Assembly: GCA_027924645.1 (NCBI GenBank)
Contig: BSBN01000040.1
Location: forward strand, 930,001-994,000
Direction of reading: 5' to 3'
Length of the DNA: 64,000 nucleotides
Source: Cunninghamia lanceolata
Lineage: Eukaryota; Streptophyta; Pinopsida; Cupressales; Cupressaceae
Part shown: piece after piece, positions 49,179 through 59,182 of the stretch
Layout of the letters: the number at the start of each line of letters is the position of its first letter
Numbering within the stretch: the first letter of the stretch is position 1
Made by a program: the position numbers and the translations under genes
Notes under the pieces: generated by a model
Databases searched by the model: none
What the model was told of the DNA's origin: nothing
The model's input: only the letters and a program-made list of their open reading frames with translations

Positions 49179-50730
49179 TGTCATGCCCACATTTCCCATG
49201 CGGTCATGACACACAAACACATGTGTCATGTCCATATTTGCCATGTGGTCATGACACGAACTACGAAAAACTTTTCTACCTATCCCTAGGAACGCCCTCG
49301 CATGCATCTACGTGCTCAGTGGCAAAACGTCTAAGGCGTAAACATGTCAACATAACTGCGAAGGTGATGGCCGTCTAGGGGGTATGCGACACGTAGTGTG
49401 TTGCTTCTAGGGTTAGACCAATTTAATCTGAACCCTAAGTTTCCTAGGTGAAGATGATCTCGCCAACAACGAACCCCAATTAAACTCAGATCAAGAAGTG
49501 ATTAAATGGTAGAATGGCGCATGATTCAAGTGGAATGATGGATTTAAAAATAATTAAAACAACGCATAAAATAATCCCTAAAAATCTAGCAAAAATTTCA
49601 GCAGCATAACGCGTTTTTAATAAATGCAAAAATAAATTTTAAAATAAGACATCAATGAAATCCTAAATAAAATTTAAGAGTAACAAGACTAAATTAAAAT
49701 TTAAGGACGAATTCAAAACGATATGAAGTAACAATTAAAAATAAAAATAAATGAGAAACGTCAAATAAATCCAAAAGGAAGGGTTGAGTCCGTTATTAAA
49801 TATAATCTTGGCATTATATTTAATAGCTTACTCAAAAATTTAATTGAAGAGGGAGGAGAGTTTAAATAACTCTCCCCGTTAAATAATGGTAAAAATAGAT
49901 CAATAATTAAAAAATACTAAAATCATGTTAAATAAAATAAAGGAAAATAAAATAAAATCTCAACTAAGATGAATTTAAATCTAGGGAAAAATACTCTACC
50001 TAATAAGAATAAAAATTAATTCCCCAAATAAAATGCAACCACAAGGCAAATGAAATAAGTAAAAATTCAAATAAAACAACTAAAATATTAAAAATAGAGT
50101 AAGACCAAGGAATTAAGGTGCATGGCAAAAGAGAGTTCTCAAAACAAAATAAATAGATCTAAATCAAATCCTCACAAATATGAATTACTCTCAAAAAGGA
50201 AAATATTATTGCTTCCCTAAAAGTAAAACACCCCTAATCCCTATTTTACAATTGTTATCTAACTACAAGATGCCCTAATCTTATTCTAATGATATCTCAT
50301 TTGTTCCCCTAACTCATTCTCTCATTTCTTTTCTTTCTTTGTATGTAGGTAGGGTTTGGGAAGCCATTGGAGGCCATGGAAAAACCTACTCCTAACCTCC
50401 CTGGAGGTATACACAGAGGCTAGATCCATTTATTTATTATGATTCTATACAAATATATATCATTTTTTTTAAAGCAGACATATGTCAATCAAAGTAATCT
50501 GCTAAAGGAGTTAAGGGTAGCATTTTTTTTTGGGTGTTGCAGATATGGGACGGAGGTGGGTTGATGGTGGCGGTGGCGGACCCAACACGGTGGGTTCGGA
50601 GAGAGTTTCAGTGGAGGTGTGAGGGGGGTTTGGATGTGTTGGGAGAGGCAAGTGGAGGGCGAAGGTTTAGCCGGGGGGTGCTGATGCTGCTGCGGGGAGG
50701 TGCGTGGAGGACGTGGTGTTTGGAGGTCAT

Positions 50731-50802
50731 GGGGTGTGGGGGAGGCGGAGCCCCCACCCACACCCGCAGATGTGGGTGGAGGCTCCGCCTCCCCCACACC
50801 CC
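50731..50802. repeat. GC-rich perfect hairpin in the LTR
   Basis: 22-bp arms at 50731-50752 and 50781-50802 (GGGGTGTGGGGGAGGCGGAG...) are exact reverse complements, and the loop pairs with itself again (CCCACCCACA against TGTGGGTGG). A second hairpin, CTGTGGGC/GCCCACAG, follows at about 50824-50842, then a T-rich run. In the right LTR the left arm of the first hairpin has lost most of its bases (near 60750). Confidence 0.9.
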
Positions 50803-52636
50803 TTTTCTGCTGTGAGACGGGGGCTGTGGGCGCTGCCCACAGTCCCCCTTTGGTATTTTTTTGTGTTAATTTTTTTTTTGTTTTCTTTTTTTTTAAATTT
50901 CTTTGCAGTATATGATATATAGTATTTAGATATATATACATATTTATATATAAATATATATACACATGTATATATATTTATATATATACACGATTTTCCA
51001 GAAATATATTCTCTCTTTTTTTTATAACAATTACAGTATATATATATATATGTAGTATTTTCCAGAAATATAACCCCTCTTTTTTTTTAAAAACAGTATA
51101 TACATTGTATGTAAACAAATTGAAATAACAACATTCATTGAATACTAACAGAATACCATTTTTTTGCAACGAAATTAGATTTACAGCACTCCATTTTTTT
51201 TGAAAGCATAAAATATATATACAGAATATAATTAAACTCTCCCCCTTTTTTTTTTTCACACAAGGAAAAACAACAGTAAGGTAGAAGGCTAAATTTCACA
51301 TAAGTTTCAGATAGCTTTCTTTTCTTATCCCACAATAACCACTAGTAATATAACAGTCCAATATACAAACAGAAAACTGCTAGAAAATTTTCTTCCTTTC
51401 TTTCGTATTCACTAAAATTCTTCTAAAACTTTCACATGCATATATTTCCTTTGCAAGGATTAATGACAGAAATGGAGCATACATTTGCTCTATCTTTCAT
51501 GGTATAAAATGAACTCTATTCAACAATTTTCACACACATAAATATCTCTTTGAAAAGAATGCGCTAGAAAATTAAAACAACTCATGCATTTTTTTTTTGA
51601 AGGAAGATAATAGAAATTTTGTTTATATCTATTTTCACATCTATTCCTCAATACATTGCCAACTTCACAATAAGGAAAATAGACAGTTTTAAGTAAAATA
51701 AAACAAAAGTTTATATTACACTAAAATCACAGCCATTCTATGGCAAGTTTCATAATAAACTTTCATTAAAATACAATACATTAAGGCCATAATGGCCATG
51801 GCTCCAACAACCATTAAAACACTACAACACCACACAAGAGAAGCTCTTCAACCACTTCATTTTCTTTCCAATCTAATCCTGCAATAAACACAACACAAGA
51901 AACGAAACCAGCCACTTCCAAAAAGCTCTCCTCCCTACCATAGACCCGCAAGTGGGTCACCCTCGAGCTGAGGAGGTAGGAAAATCCACACGGGTGTACA
52001 CTCCACAACAAAATAAAAACATCATTAACACAAAACAACCCATAGGATTATCACAAAACTCAACTCATAAACATGAGTTGTGGAGGGTAGGGAATGGACC
52101 CCTCAACTTCAAAGGGTTCCCAAAAGATGAAATATCAACTCATGGCCTCAAGCCAAATTCTCCAACACCATTTTCCACAAAAATCACAATAATCTCCATG
52201 GCACTCTTGCCATTAATAATCTGCTCAACAATAAAAGCCCTCAAGGCATAAACACAAAATAAGTGGGAGAGACCTCAAGGAGGTTCCTTTCCCCTACCCA
52301 TGACAAGTTGAGCATTACCTCTATTGGAGGTGCTCTCACCATACACCCATCCCAACAACACAATGCAAAACAACAAAACAACCAAAATAAAAAAAAAACA
52401 CAATACATTACATAAGCTAGGGTGAGAAAACAAGTTAAGAGGCCTACCTTCAAAGCCCTTATAATGGAAGTAATTTGGTGAAGAGCTCCAAGCCTTTCCA
52501 AGCCTTCCAATCCTTCAAGCAATGCCTCTAACTCTCCCAAACTCTTCCAAAAATTAGCAATACCGATAAAATTCAAGAACCCCACACTCCTTAACAAGAA
52601 GAGATAATATAGGCCATGAATTTGGCCTTGAGGAAT

Positions 52637-53018
52637 GAGAAGGTGACACTTGTCACCTTCTCCTTCCTCCTCCCATGCCACTTGCAAGGGAGAGGAAGTG
52701 TGAGGATGACAAGTGTCATCCTCTCATTCCCTCTCAATCCTCACCTTATCCACTTGTGCTCTCACACATGTGTGAGAGGACAAGTGGTGAGGTGGCAACA
52801 CCACTTACACCCACAAGAGGATAAGGGATGCCATATGGCATCCTCCTATTCTCTCAAGGAGCCATCTTCCTCCAAGATGCTCTCACACGTGTGTGAGAGG
52901 CTTGAGGGAAGCTCCCACACACTTGGGAGTCTTGGAGACCTCCCAAGTCTTCCTTGGGAAAGGGTTCCCACACCTTGGGAAGGGAGATGAGTCTCTCCCA
53001 AGGCATGACTCATCTCCC
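52637..53018. repeat. Array of short perfect palindromes in the gypsy LTR
   Basis: At least six inverted repeats within 380 bp. 52637-52662 has 12-bp arms GAGAAGGTGACA and a 2-nt centre. 52702-52723 has arms GAGGATGACA. 52759-52778 is CTCTCACACATGTGTGAGAG, extended outward by CCACTTGT/ACAAGTGG. 52826-52843 is GGATGCCATATGGCATCC. 52880-52899 is CTCTCACACGTGTGTGAGAG. 52982-53018 has 12-bp arms GGGAGATGAGTC. The array is repeated in the right LTR (about 62744-63125) with few changes. Confidence 0.93.
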
Positions 53019-53816
53019 ACTTCCCTTACTTCAAATTTTCGTCACTTTTACTAATCCAAGGTTTAGAGTGACCAAACTTGAGTCAAATCTAGGGTTAGAT
53101 AGTCCAAGTTGACCCTAGACTCAAGGGTAACCACCCAGGGTAGCTTTTGGGACTCTAGGGTTCACAAGGGGGTTAAAAATCACATTTAAATGGCCTCAAA
53201 ATAAAATAAATACCAAGTGGTGTAAATGAAGTAAAATTATACAACACTCATTATTAACTAAATAGACAAGGGGTACTAAGGCCGAAATAATAAAAATTAA
53301 ATCAATTACTTAAATCAACATTCAAATTCAAACGTGATCCTTATCCCTCTTGGGAATGGATCGGATTTATAGGGGATAACATAGTGTGAATTCTACCTCT
53401 GATTTTCCCATGGCTAGGGAATGTGAAACCTACACATCTCGATCAAGTGTCAGTCATATCATAGAAATCATAGCCGAAGTAACTGGAATTAAATTCATGC
53501 AATTCGAATACATCAATAAACATCAATACATAACTCCAATTTAAACTGCATTTTAAATCATATGTCAAATAGTTCACATCACATAAATAACTAAAATCTC
53601 ATAGCAATATAACATCTACTATATCCCATATGTCGAACAACAAAATTTCATCCAATATGATCAAACCAAATCACATATGTCAAAACAGTGCCCTATCATA
53701 ATCAGGAGGTAAAACATCAAGTCTGCATAATGAAGCATAGTCACCAATGTCTGATAATGTCATCACAAAATACCATAATCGATCAAAATAAGGGAGGTAA
53801 AATAATCGGCCTCACA

Positions 53817-53828
53817 TCCTCCCCCCCT
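53817..53828 (-). promoter_or_regulatory. Polypurine tract of the younger gypsy element
   Basis: In element sense AGGGGGGGAGGA directly before the 3' LTR. The pol stop codon (TAG, plus-strand CTA 53827-53829) overlaps it. Confidence 0.85.
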
Positions 53829-55780
53829 AAGACTGAACTTCTTCCTGGAAGTCATAAAAAAGGTGAGGATAGAGTACCCTCAAACTAGCTGCATCCTCCC
53901 AAGTCACTGTGACCAGTTCATATCAATCCCACTGGACCCTAACCTAGTCCAGCTCTTGACCTCGAAGGCCCAACGTCCGACGAGCCAATATGCAAATTAG
54001 ATCCAAAGCCAATTGCCCATCCGCCTATACCTGTAAAGCACTCCAGTCCAGCACGTGAGACAAATCAGATATATATCGCCTCAAAACAGAAATATGAAAG
54101 ACATCGTGGATACGTGACAGGCTAGGTGGCAACGCTAGATGCTAGGCAACTGGTCCTATCCACTCCAAAATCTCAAAGGGTCCTACAAACTGTGGTGCGA
54201 GCTTAGAGCCCTTTCCATAACGGATAGGACTCTTGTGTGGCCGCACTCTAAGGAATACCCTGTCACCCACTGAGAAGCTCCGATTAATCCTCTTAGCATC
54301 GACATACTTCTTCTGCCTGTCCTGTGCCTTCTGTAACCTCTGTCTAATCAGTGTGACCTACTGCTCTATATCCTGTACAAGCTTTGGACCAATGGCAACT
54401 CTATCATCTATCCGATCCCAACTCAATGGTGTCCTGCACGGTCTGCCGTATAAAGCCTGAAAGGGAGGTATACCTAACGAGATGTGATGCCCATTATTGT
54501 AGGCAAACTCAACCAGATACAGATACTCCTCCCATCTAGACTAATGGTCCATAACATACATCTGAAGCATGTCCTCCAACACCTGATTCACCCACTCTAT
54601 CTGTCCATCTATCTCGGGATGATAAGTGGAGTTAAAGTTGAGCTGTGTGCCTAATGCCTGCTGCAAGGCTCTCCAGAATGCTGAAGTGAAAACTGAGTCT
54701 CTATCTGAAATAATGCAGTGAGGTACTCCATGTAATCTCACAATATCATCTAAGAATACTCTTTCCACTACTAGCACATTGTACGTCGTGCGTACAGGTG
54801 AGAAATGTGCCACTTTGGTTAACTTGTCGACTGTCACCATCATGGCGACGCGAAGACATAAGAAGACCAACAATGAAATCCATAGAAATGGTGTCCCATT
54901 TCCACTCAGGTATGTCATGTGGGTATAGAAGACCCGTTGGATGTTGATGCTCGACCTTGACCCTCTGGCACTCAAGGCATCGAGCAACAAACTTTGTTAT
55001 GTCACGTCTCATACCCGCCCAATGGTACAGCTGTCAAAGATTGGCATGCATCTTCTTCACCCCCGGATGTGCTGCATATGGTGCTCTGTGAGCCTCTGAT
55101 AACACTACAGTACCTAGGTCACCTGTGCGGGGTACATAGATGCGCTGTCGATGACGAAGTAAACCATCTGCCTCAAGTGAATACCCTGCAAACTTGCCCA
55201 CAAGGGCCCTCTATGCACTGATCTCCTGCTGCACCTCTAGATACCATTCATCTTCTGGCAAATGCTGAATAATGTGATCCCTCAAGTCGACACTTAGAGT
55301 CAAGGTCAAGAGCTCGTGGCACCTACGACTCAATGCATCAGCAACCACATTCTCCTTCCCTTTGATGTAGTGGACATCAAAGTCATACTCGCAGAGGAAC
55401 TCCATCCAACGCCACTGACGGGCATTCAGATTCGACTGTGTAAAGATGTATTGAAGGCTGTGATGATCAGAATGGAGCTCAAAGTGATGACCTAACAAGA
55501 AATGTCTCCATCGAACTAGAGCATGAACTACTACCGCTAACTCCAAGTTGTGTGTGGGGTAGTTCAGCTCATGGGTCTTGAGCTTTCGTGACTCATATGT
55601 GATCGCTCTACCACCCTGCATAAGTACAACTCCCAATCCCTCAAGTGATGCATCCGTGCAAACCATAAGATCTGCTGCAGGATCAGGAACTGCTAAAATA
55701 GGAGCACTGGTAAGACGCTCCTTAAGGACACCGAAGGCCCTCTCACACTGCTCAGTCCAAAGAAAACTATTCCCTTTCTA
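53827..55780 (-). pseudogene. pol: Younger gypsy pol: RNase H and integrase
   Basis: RNase H appears as VCTDASLEGLGVVL, ITYESRKLKTHE, NLELAVVVHAL and HSDHHSLQYIF (about 55670-55430). Integrase follows: H2C2 domain with MHANL-stop-QLYHWAGM and CLECQRVKVEHQHP (about 55050-54940), core with VDKLTKVAHFSPV, ISDRDSVFTSAFW and STYHPEIDGQIEWVNQ (about 54830-54570), then EFAYNNGHH. The C-terminal part has SKLAPQFVGPFEIL, HISVLRRYI, VRVQWD and TWEDAASLR, a chromodomain-like tail. In-frame TAG at plus 55211, 54541, 54358 and 53944 stand where Gln is expected; TGA near 55033 and 53925 where Arg is expected. A frame change separates the zinc domain from the core near 54840. The protein is not producible. 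Confidence 0.9.
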
Positions 55781-57592
55781 TTGAAGGGAAGTGATGGGGT
55801 GCGCAATCTGAGAAAAACCCTCAACAAAGTGACGGTAATAACCAGCTAACCCCATAAAACTCTTGACCTCTGTCACACTAGTGGGTGCTGGCCAATCCCT
55901 GATAGCCTTGATCTTCAATGGATCTACTGAGATTCCATCGCCAGATAGGATATGCCCCAGATACTGAACCTCTGTCTTGAAAAATGCACACTTCGCCAAG
56001 TTCGCATAAAGATTCTGCTCTCGCAAACACTGCAGAACCTAATGAAGGTGCTCCTCATGCTCCTCCTTGGTCCGTGAATAGATCAAAATGTCATCAAGGA
56101 AAATGATCACAAACTGATCTCAATAGGTACAGAACACCCCGTTCATGAGACTCATGAACACGGCAAGGGTGCTTGTCAAGCTGAAGGGAACCACTATGAA
56201 CTCATAGTGGCCATAACGAGTCCGAAAGGCGGTCTTATGGATATTCGCCTCTGTGATACGTAGCTGATGATACCCATGTTAGTTGCTGTTGCACCAAAAG
56301 ATTGACCTTTTAATGCCTGATACAACCACTTGACTTAACAAGCACGGGAGGCGGTGAAGCCCTTGTTGCAAACCACCGTAGCGCAGCGCTGAACAAGGAG
56401 ACCAAGGGCCACACCTTGCAACAATCCCCCCTAGTGCAAGCACGAGGTTTGAACCCGTGACCTCGGCTCTGATACCGACTGTTAGTTGCTGTTGCACCAA
56501 AAGATCAATCTTTTAATGCCTGATGCAACCACTTGACTTAACAAGCACGGGAGGCAGTTAAGCCCTTGTCACAAACCACCGTAGCGTAGCACTGAACAAG
56601 GAGACCAAGGGCCACACCTTGCAACAACCCAGACTTCAGGTCTATCTTAGAGAACACCCTGGCCCCCTGCATCTGATCAAAAAGATCGTTGATCTTGGGC
56701 AGAGGATAACAGTTCTTCACCGTCACCTTATTCAACTGCCTGTAGTCCATAAACAAATGAAGAGACCCATCCTTCTTCTTCACGAAGATGACAGGAGCGC
56801 CCCAAGGTGAAACGCTTGGTTGGATGTGCCCCTTCTTGAGCAAGTCCTCCAACTGTAACTTGAGCTCAGTGAGCTCATGTGTGGTCATTCTGTAGGGTGC
56901 ACGAGACACTGGCTCGGCACCCGGCACTAAGTCTATGTGAAAGTCTACCTCACATCAGGTGGCATCCCTGGTAACTCTACTGGAAAAACATCGGCAAACT
57001 CTCTAAGGATGGGATGATCATCCAAAGATGTCTTAGGCTTGTCATTTGATCTGTCGCTCACTGTGATGACAAACATCTGGCACCCCTTCCGCATGCAATA
57101 CTTAAGCTGCTGAGCGGATATCATACACACTGCTGTGGGCTTCTGCATGCCCACAATCTCAACTGATGTGCCGTGATCATCTAAACAGCTGATCGCCTTT
57201 CGGCGACAATCTAACTTGGCTCGATGAGCCGCAAACCAATCCATGCCCAACACCACATCATATGATCCTAATGTCATGACTCTAAGGTCGCAAACTGTAG
57301 TAAAGGGTCCCAAAGCAATCTCATAGTCGTGGACTAAGGCATCTACTGTCAGTTTGGCACCTGATGCCAACTCAACCACCCACCTATCACCTTGCCTAGA
57401 GGCCACTGGCCTGCAACACTCCACTAATGATGGAGATATGAATGAATCAGTAGCACTAGAATCAAAAAGAATAGAAATGGGGTTACCCCTAATCATACCT
57501 AACGTCTCAATCACTGACGCCTGAAAATCTGCCTGGCGGTTATCAACCGCTGCAAACATATGGTGGGATCTACCCACATCACCCACAGTCTA
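55781..57592 (-). pseudogene. pol: Younger gypsy pol: protease and reverse transcriptase, interrupted by a TRIM
   Basis: The protease frame 57586-56945 carries ILFDSSATDSFIS, where the usual catalytic motif is DSGA; the glycine is Ser here (about 57455-57463). VLGMDWFAAHRAKLDC follows, as in this family. A frameshift near 56945 precedes the RT, which reads [57 protein letters not shown] and FSKIDLKSG. There, at 56631, the 350-bp TRIM begins. On the other side of it RT resumes ([22 protein letters not shown]) and reaches FLDDILIYS (Asp-Asp at 56090-56095), then EVQYLGHILSGDGISVDP and AGYYRHFVEGFS. A Trp codon before the FLDD motif is TGA, and TAG at 56039 replaces Gln. Function before decay: polyprotein cleavage and cDNA synthesis. 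Confidence 0.9.
56277..56626 (-). mobile_element. TRIM: 350-bp miniature LTR retrotransposon
   Basis: Two 147-bp direct repeats, 56277-56423 and 56480-56626, start TGTTAGTTGC and end CTTGCAACA. They are flanked by the TSD ACCCA (56272-56276 and 56627-56631) and separated by only 56 bp. In element sense those 56 bp hold a PBS (CGGTATCAGAGC, one mismatch to the initiator-Met site) against the 5' LTR and a purine tract (AGGGGGGAT) against the 3' LTR. There is no coding capacity; an autonomous element must supply proteins. The LTRs differ at 10 of 147 positions by my count. Insertion between Gly and His/Tyr codons of the gypsy RT broke that gene. Its size is at the very small end of TRIMs (SMART-like). 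Confidence 0.93.
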
Positions 57593-59087
57593 CTCAGATC
57601 CTCCTACACAAGGCTGTCCCCATGCTATCAAACCCTATGGACACTCTCTAGCTAGGTGTCTAGCTCCACCACAAACATAACAAGGACCTCTAGCCTGAAC
57701 CTGTCCAGTCTAAGTCCTACTCGACTGTTGCTGCCTTGATCTACCAGTAGATCCCTGCGAGCCCCTATAAGACTGCTATGACCTTGCAGGTCCTGCAGGT
57801 GGTCCCTACTACCTCTGATCTCTGCGTGGGCCCTGCTGCTTCCAACCTCTATTATGTCCCCCATGTGACCTCTACTGTGTCCTAGCTCCCTGCTGCTGCT
57901 GTGGCTGCAGCTGCTGTGGGGGTCTAGGAGGTAAAGGTGCGGAACTGAATCCTCCTCTATGAGGTGTCTGTGAGGGTCTACGGAATCTCTGCTGATGCTG
58001 CTGCTGTCCTCGATCTTGAAACTAAGGGCATGAACCCTGCCCTCGTCCCTGAATCTCCTCATCAATGTATGCCTTCTCGGCAGCATCACTTAAAGTCTGG
58101 GGGTCTGCCATCTGAACAGGCCTTGCTATATTGTGGTTAAGTCCTCTGATAAACTTATGGACAGGAGTTTCTCGTCATGGAGATACTCTGCATATATGGG
58201 TAACTCTGTAAACCTAGCCTCATAGCCTCATACTGAGCCACTGAAAGTCCCCTTTGCTGAAGGTCATGAAACTCGTCTATATGACGCTGTCTATAATGGT
58301 CTGATAAGTAGCATGCATTGAAGCGCTCAATGAAGGTCTCCCATGTGAGGGTGTCTAAAGAAAGGTGACGCTTGGACTCCTCAGTGCGCCACCAGGTAGT
58401 TGCTGCATCATGCAGCAAGTGTACTGCCACACGAGCCTTCGTGTTGCCCTCGTAAGGACGCAACGCGAAGCATCTGTCTAAACTGATAAGCCAGGCCTCT
58501 GCCTCAGCTCCCTCTGTGGTCTCGATGAATGTAGGAGGGTTCAACCTCAATATATCCCTAATAGGGTCTCCTCTGTCTCTAGGCCTCCTGATAGGCTCAT
58601 CTGTATAGTAGTCATAAGGCCTATGACCTAAGTGCTCTACCCGTACTACCTCGTCATATCTAGCATGACGTGAAGGACTCCTGCTACGGGCCCTGTCAGC
58701 TGAACCAACCTCCTTTGTCTCTGGCAACTTGACATAAGGCTCCACACGTGGTGCCTCTCGCGGCTCTACGCGGGGCTCCACATGTGGCTCAACACGAGAC
58801 TCAGCTCGTGGCTCCACGCGTGGCTCCTCTCGCGGATCCTCATGGGGCTCGACACATGGCTCTATGCGTGGCTCAACTACAACCGGTGGAAGCCTATCTA
58901 GAACTGCCTGTAAGGCCTGCAAAATCTATGGCCCAATATCTGGTATGACCGGTGGTGCCTGCGGTATCTATGGAACTGGCTGTGCCTATGGGACTGGCTG
59001 ATCTGGTCCCTCAGCTGAAGAGTCAATGTGCACCTTGGTGGGTGGAGTGCGGCTGGATTGTGCTTGCTGAACTCGTTGGGGAGGCAT
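57593..59087 (-). pseudogene. gag: Younger gypsy gag
   Basis: Starts at ATG 59087 (MPPQRVQQAQSSRTPP). TAG codons follow in the proline/glutamine-rich leader. A Glu-Pro-Arg-Val-type repeat occupies about 58880-58740. The retrotransposon Gag domain appears as AEAWLISLDRCFAL, AVHLLHDAATTWW and TWETFIERFNACYL (about 58525-58310). An exact 8-bp duplication (plus GCCTCATA at 58217-58224 and 58225-58232) shifts the frame, which is largely regained after YAEYLHDEKLL. The C-terminal half is Gln-rich and contains many TAG codons where CAG is expected. It ends with a CCHC knuckle (CYVCGGARHLAREC, 57642-57683). A further 1-bp frame change separates it from protease near 57600. Role in an intact element: capsid protein packaging the RNA. 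Confidence 0.88.
58739..58877 (-). repeat. Charged Glu-Pro-Arg repeat in gypsy Gag
   Basis: About nine imperfect 12-18-bp units related to GGCTCCACGCGTGG encode repeats of the type VEPR, AEPR or REEPRVEP. The segment is CpG-rich in an otherwise AT-rich window. Confidence 0.8.
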
Positions 59088-59168
59088 CCTACAAAAATGA
59101 GGTAACCATAAATTAGTTGAAGTTGCAGAAATAAAATGTGCCCTAACAAGCCCAGTGTTTAAACCTAG

Positions 59169-59180
59169 GCTTTGATACCA
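59169..59180 (-). promoter_or_regulatory. Primer-binding site of the younger gypsy element
   Basis: In element sense TGGTATCAAAGC, one mismatch to the initiator tRNA-Met PBS, two bases from the 5' LTR. Confidence 0.88.
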
Positions 59181-59182
59181 AA

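Larger units (their letters stand above)
49179..53816 (-). repeat. 3' LTR of the younger gypsy element
   Basis: 4638 bp. It contains a perfect GC-rich hairpin (50731-50802), AT microsatellites near 50920-50990, and a cluster of palindromes (52637-53018). Open frames inside (for example 52241-52687 and 52616-52990) are not preserved in length, or they follow from the palindromes, and are not called as genes. Confidence 0.93.

Noticed and set aside
50489..50965. 158-residue proline-rich frame over the GC hairpin
   Set aside because: Composition follows the GC-rich inverted repeat, and the frame differs in the sister LTR.
52241..52687. 148-residue sense-strand frame in the gypsy LTR
   Set aside because: It is shorter and altered in the sister LTR, has no domain match, and its hydrophobic stretch looks incidental.
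52616..52990. 124-residue open frame present in both gypsy LTRs
   Set aside because: It lies antisense to the element and across the palindrome array. Conservation reflects LTR duplication and no domain is recognisable.
57590..58025. TAG read as glutamine (recoding)
   Set aside because: The same element also has TGA stops, frameshifts and an insertion in RT, so ordinary decay of methylated CAG sites is the simpler explanation.
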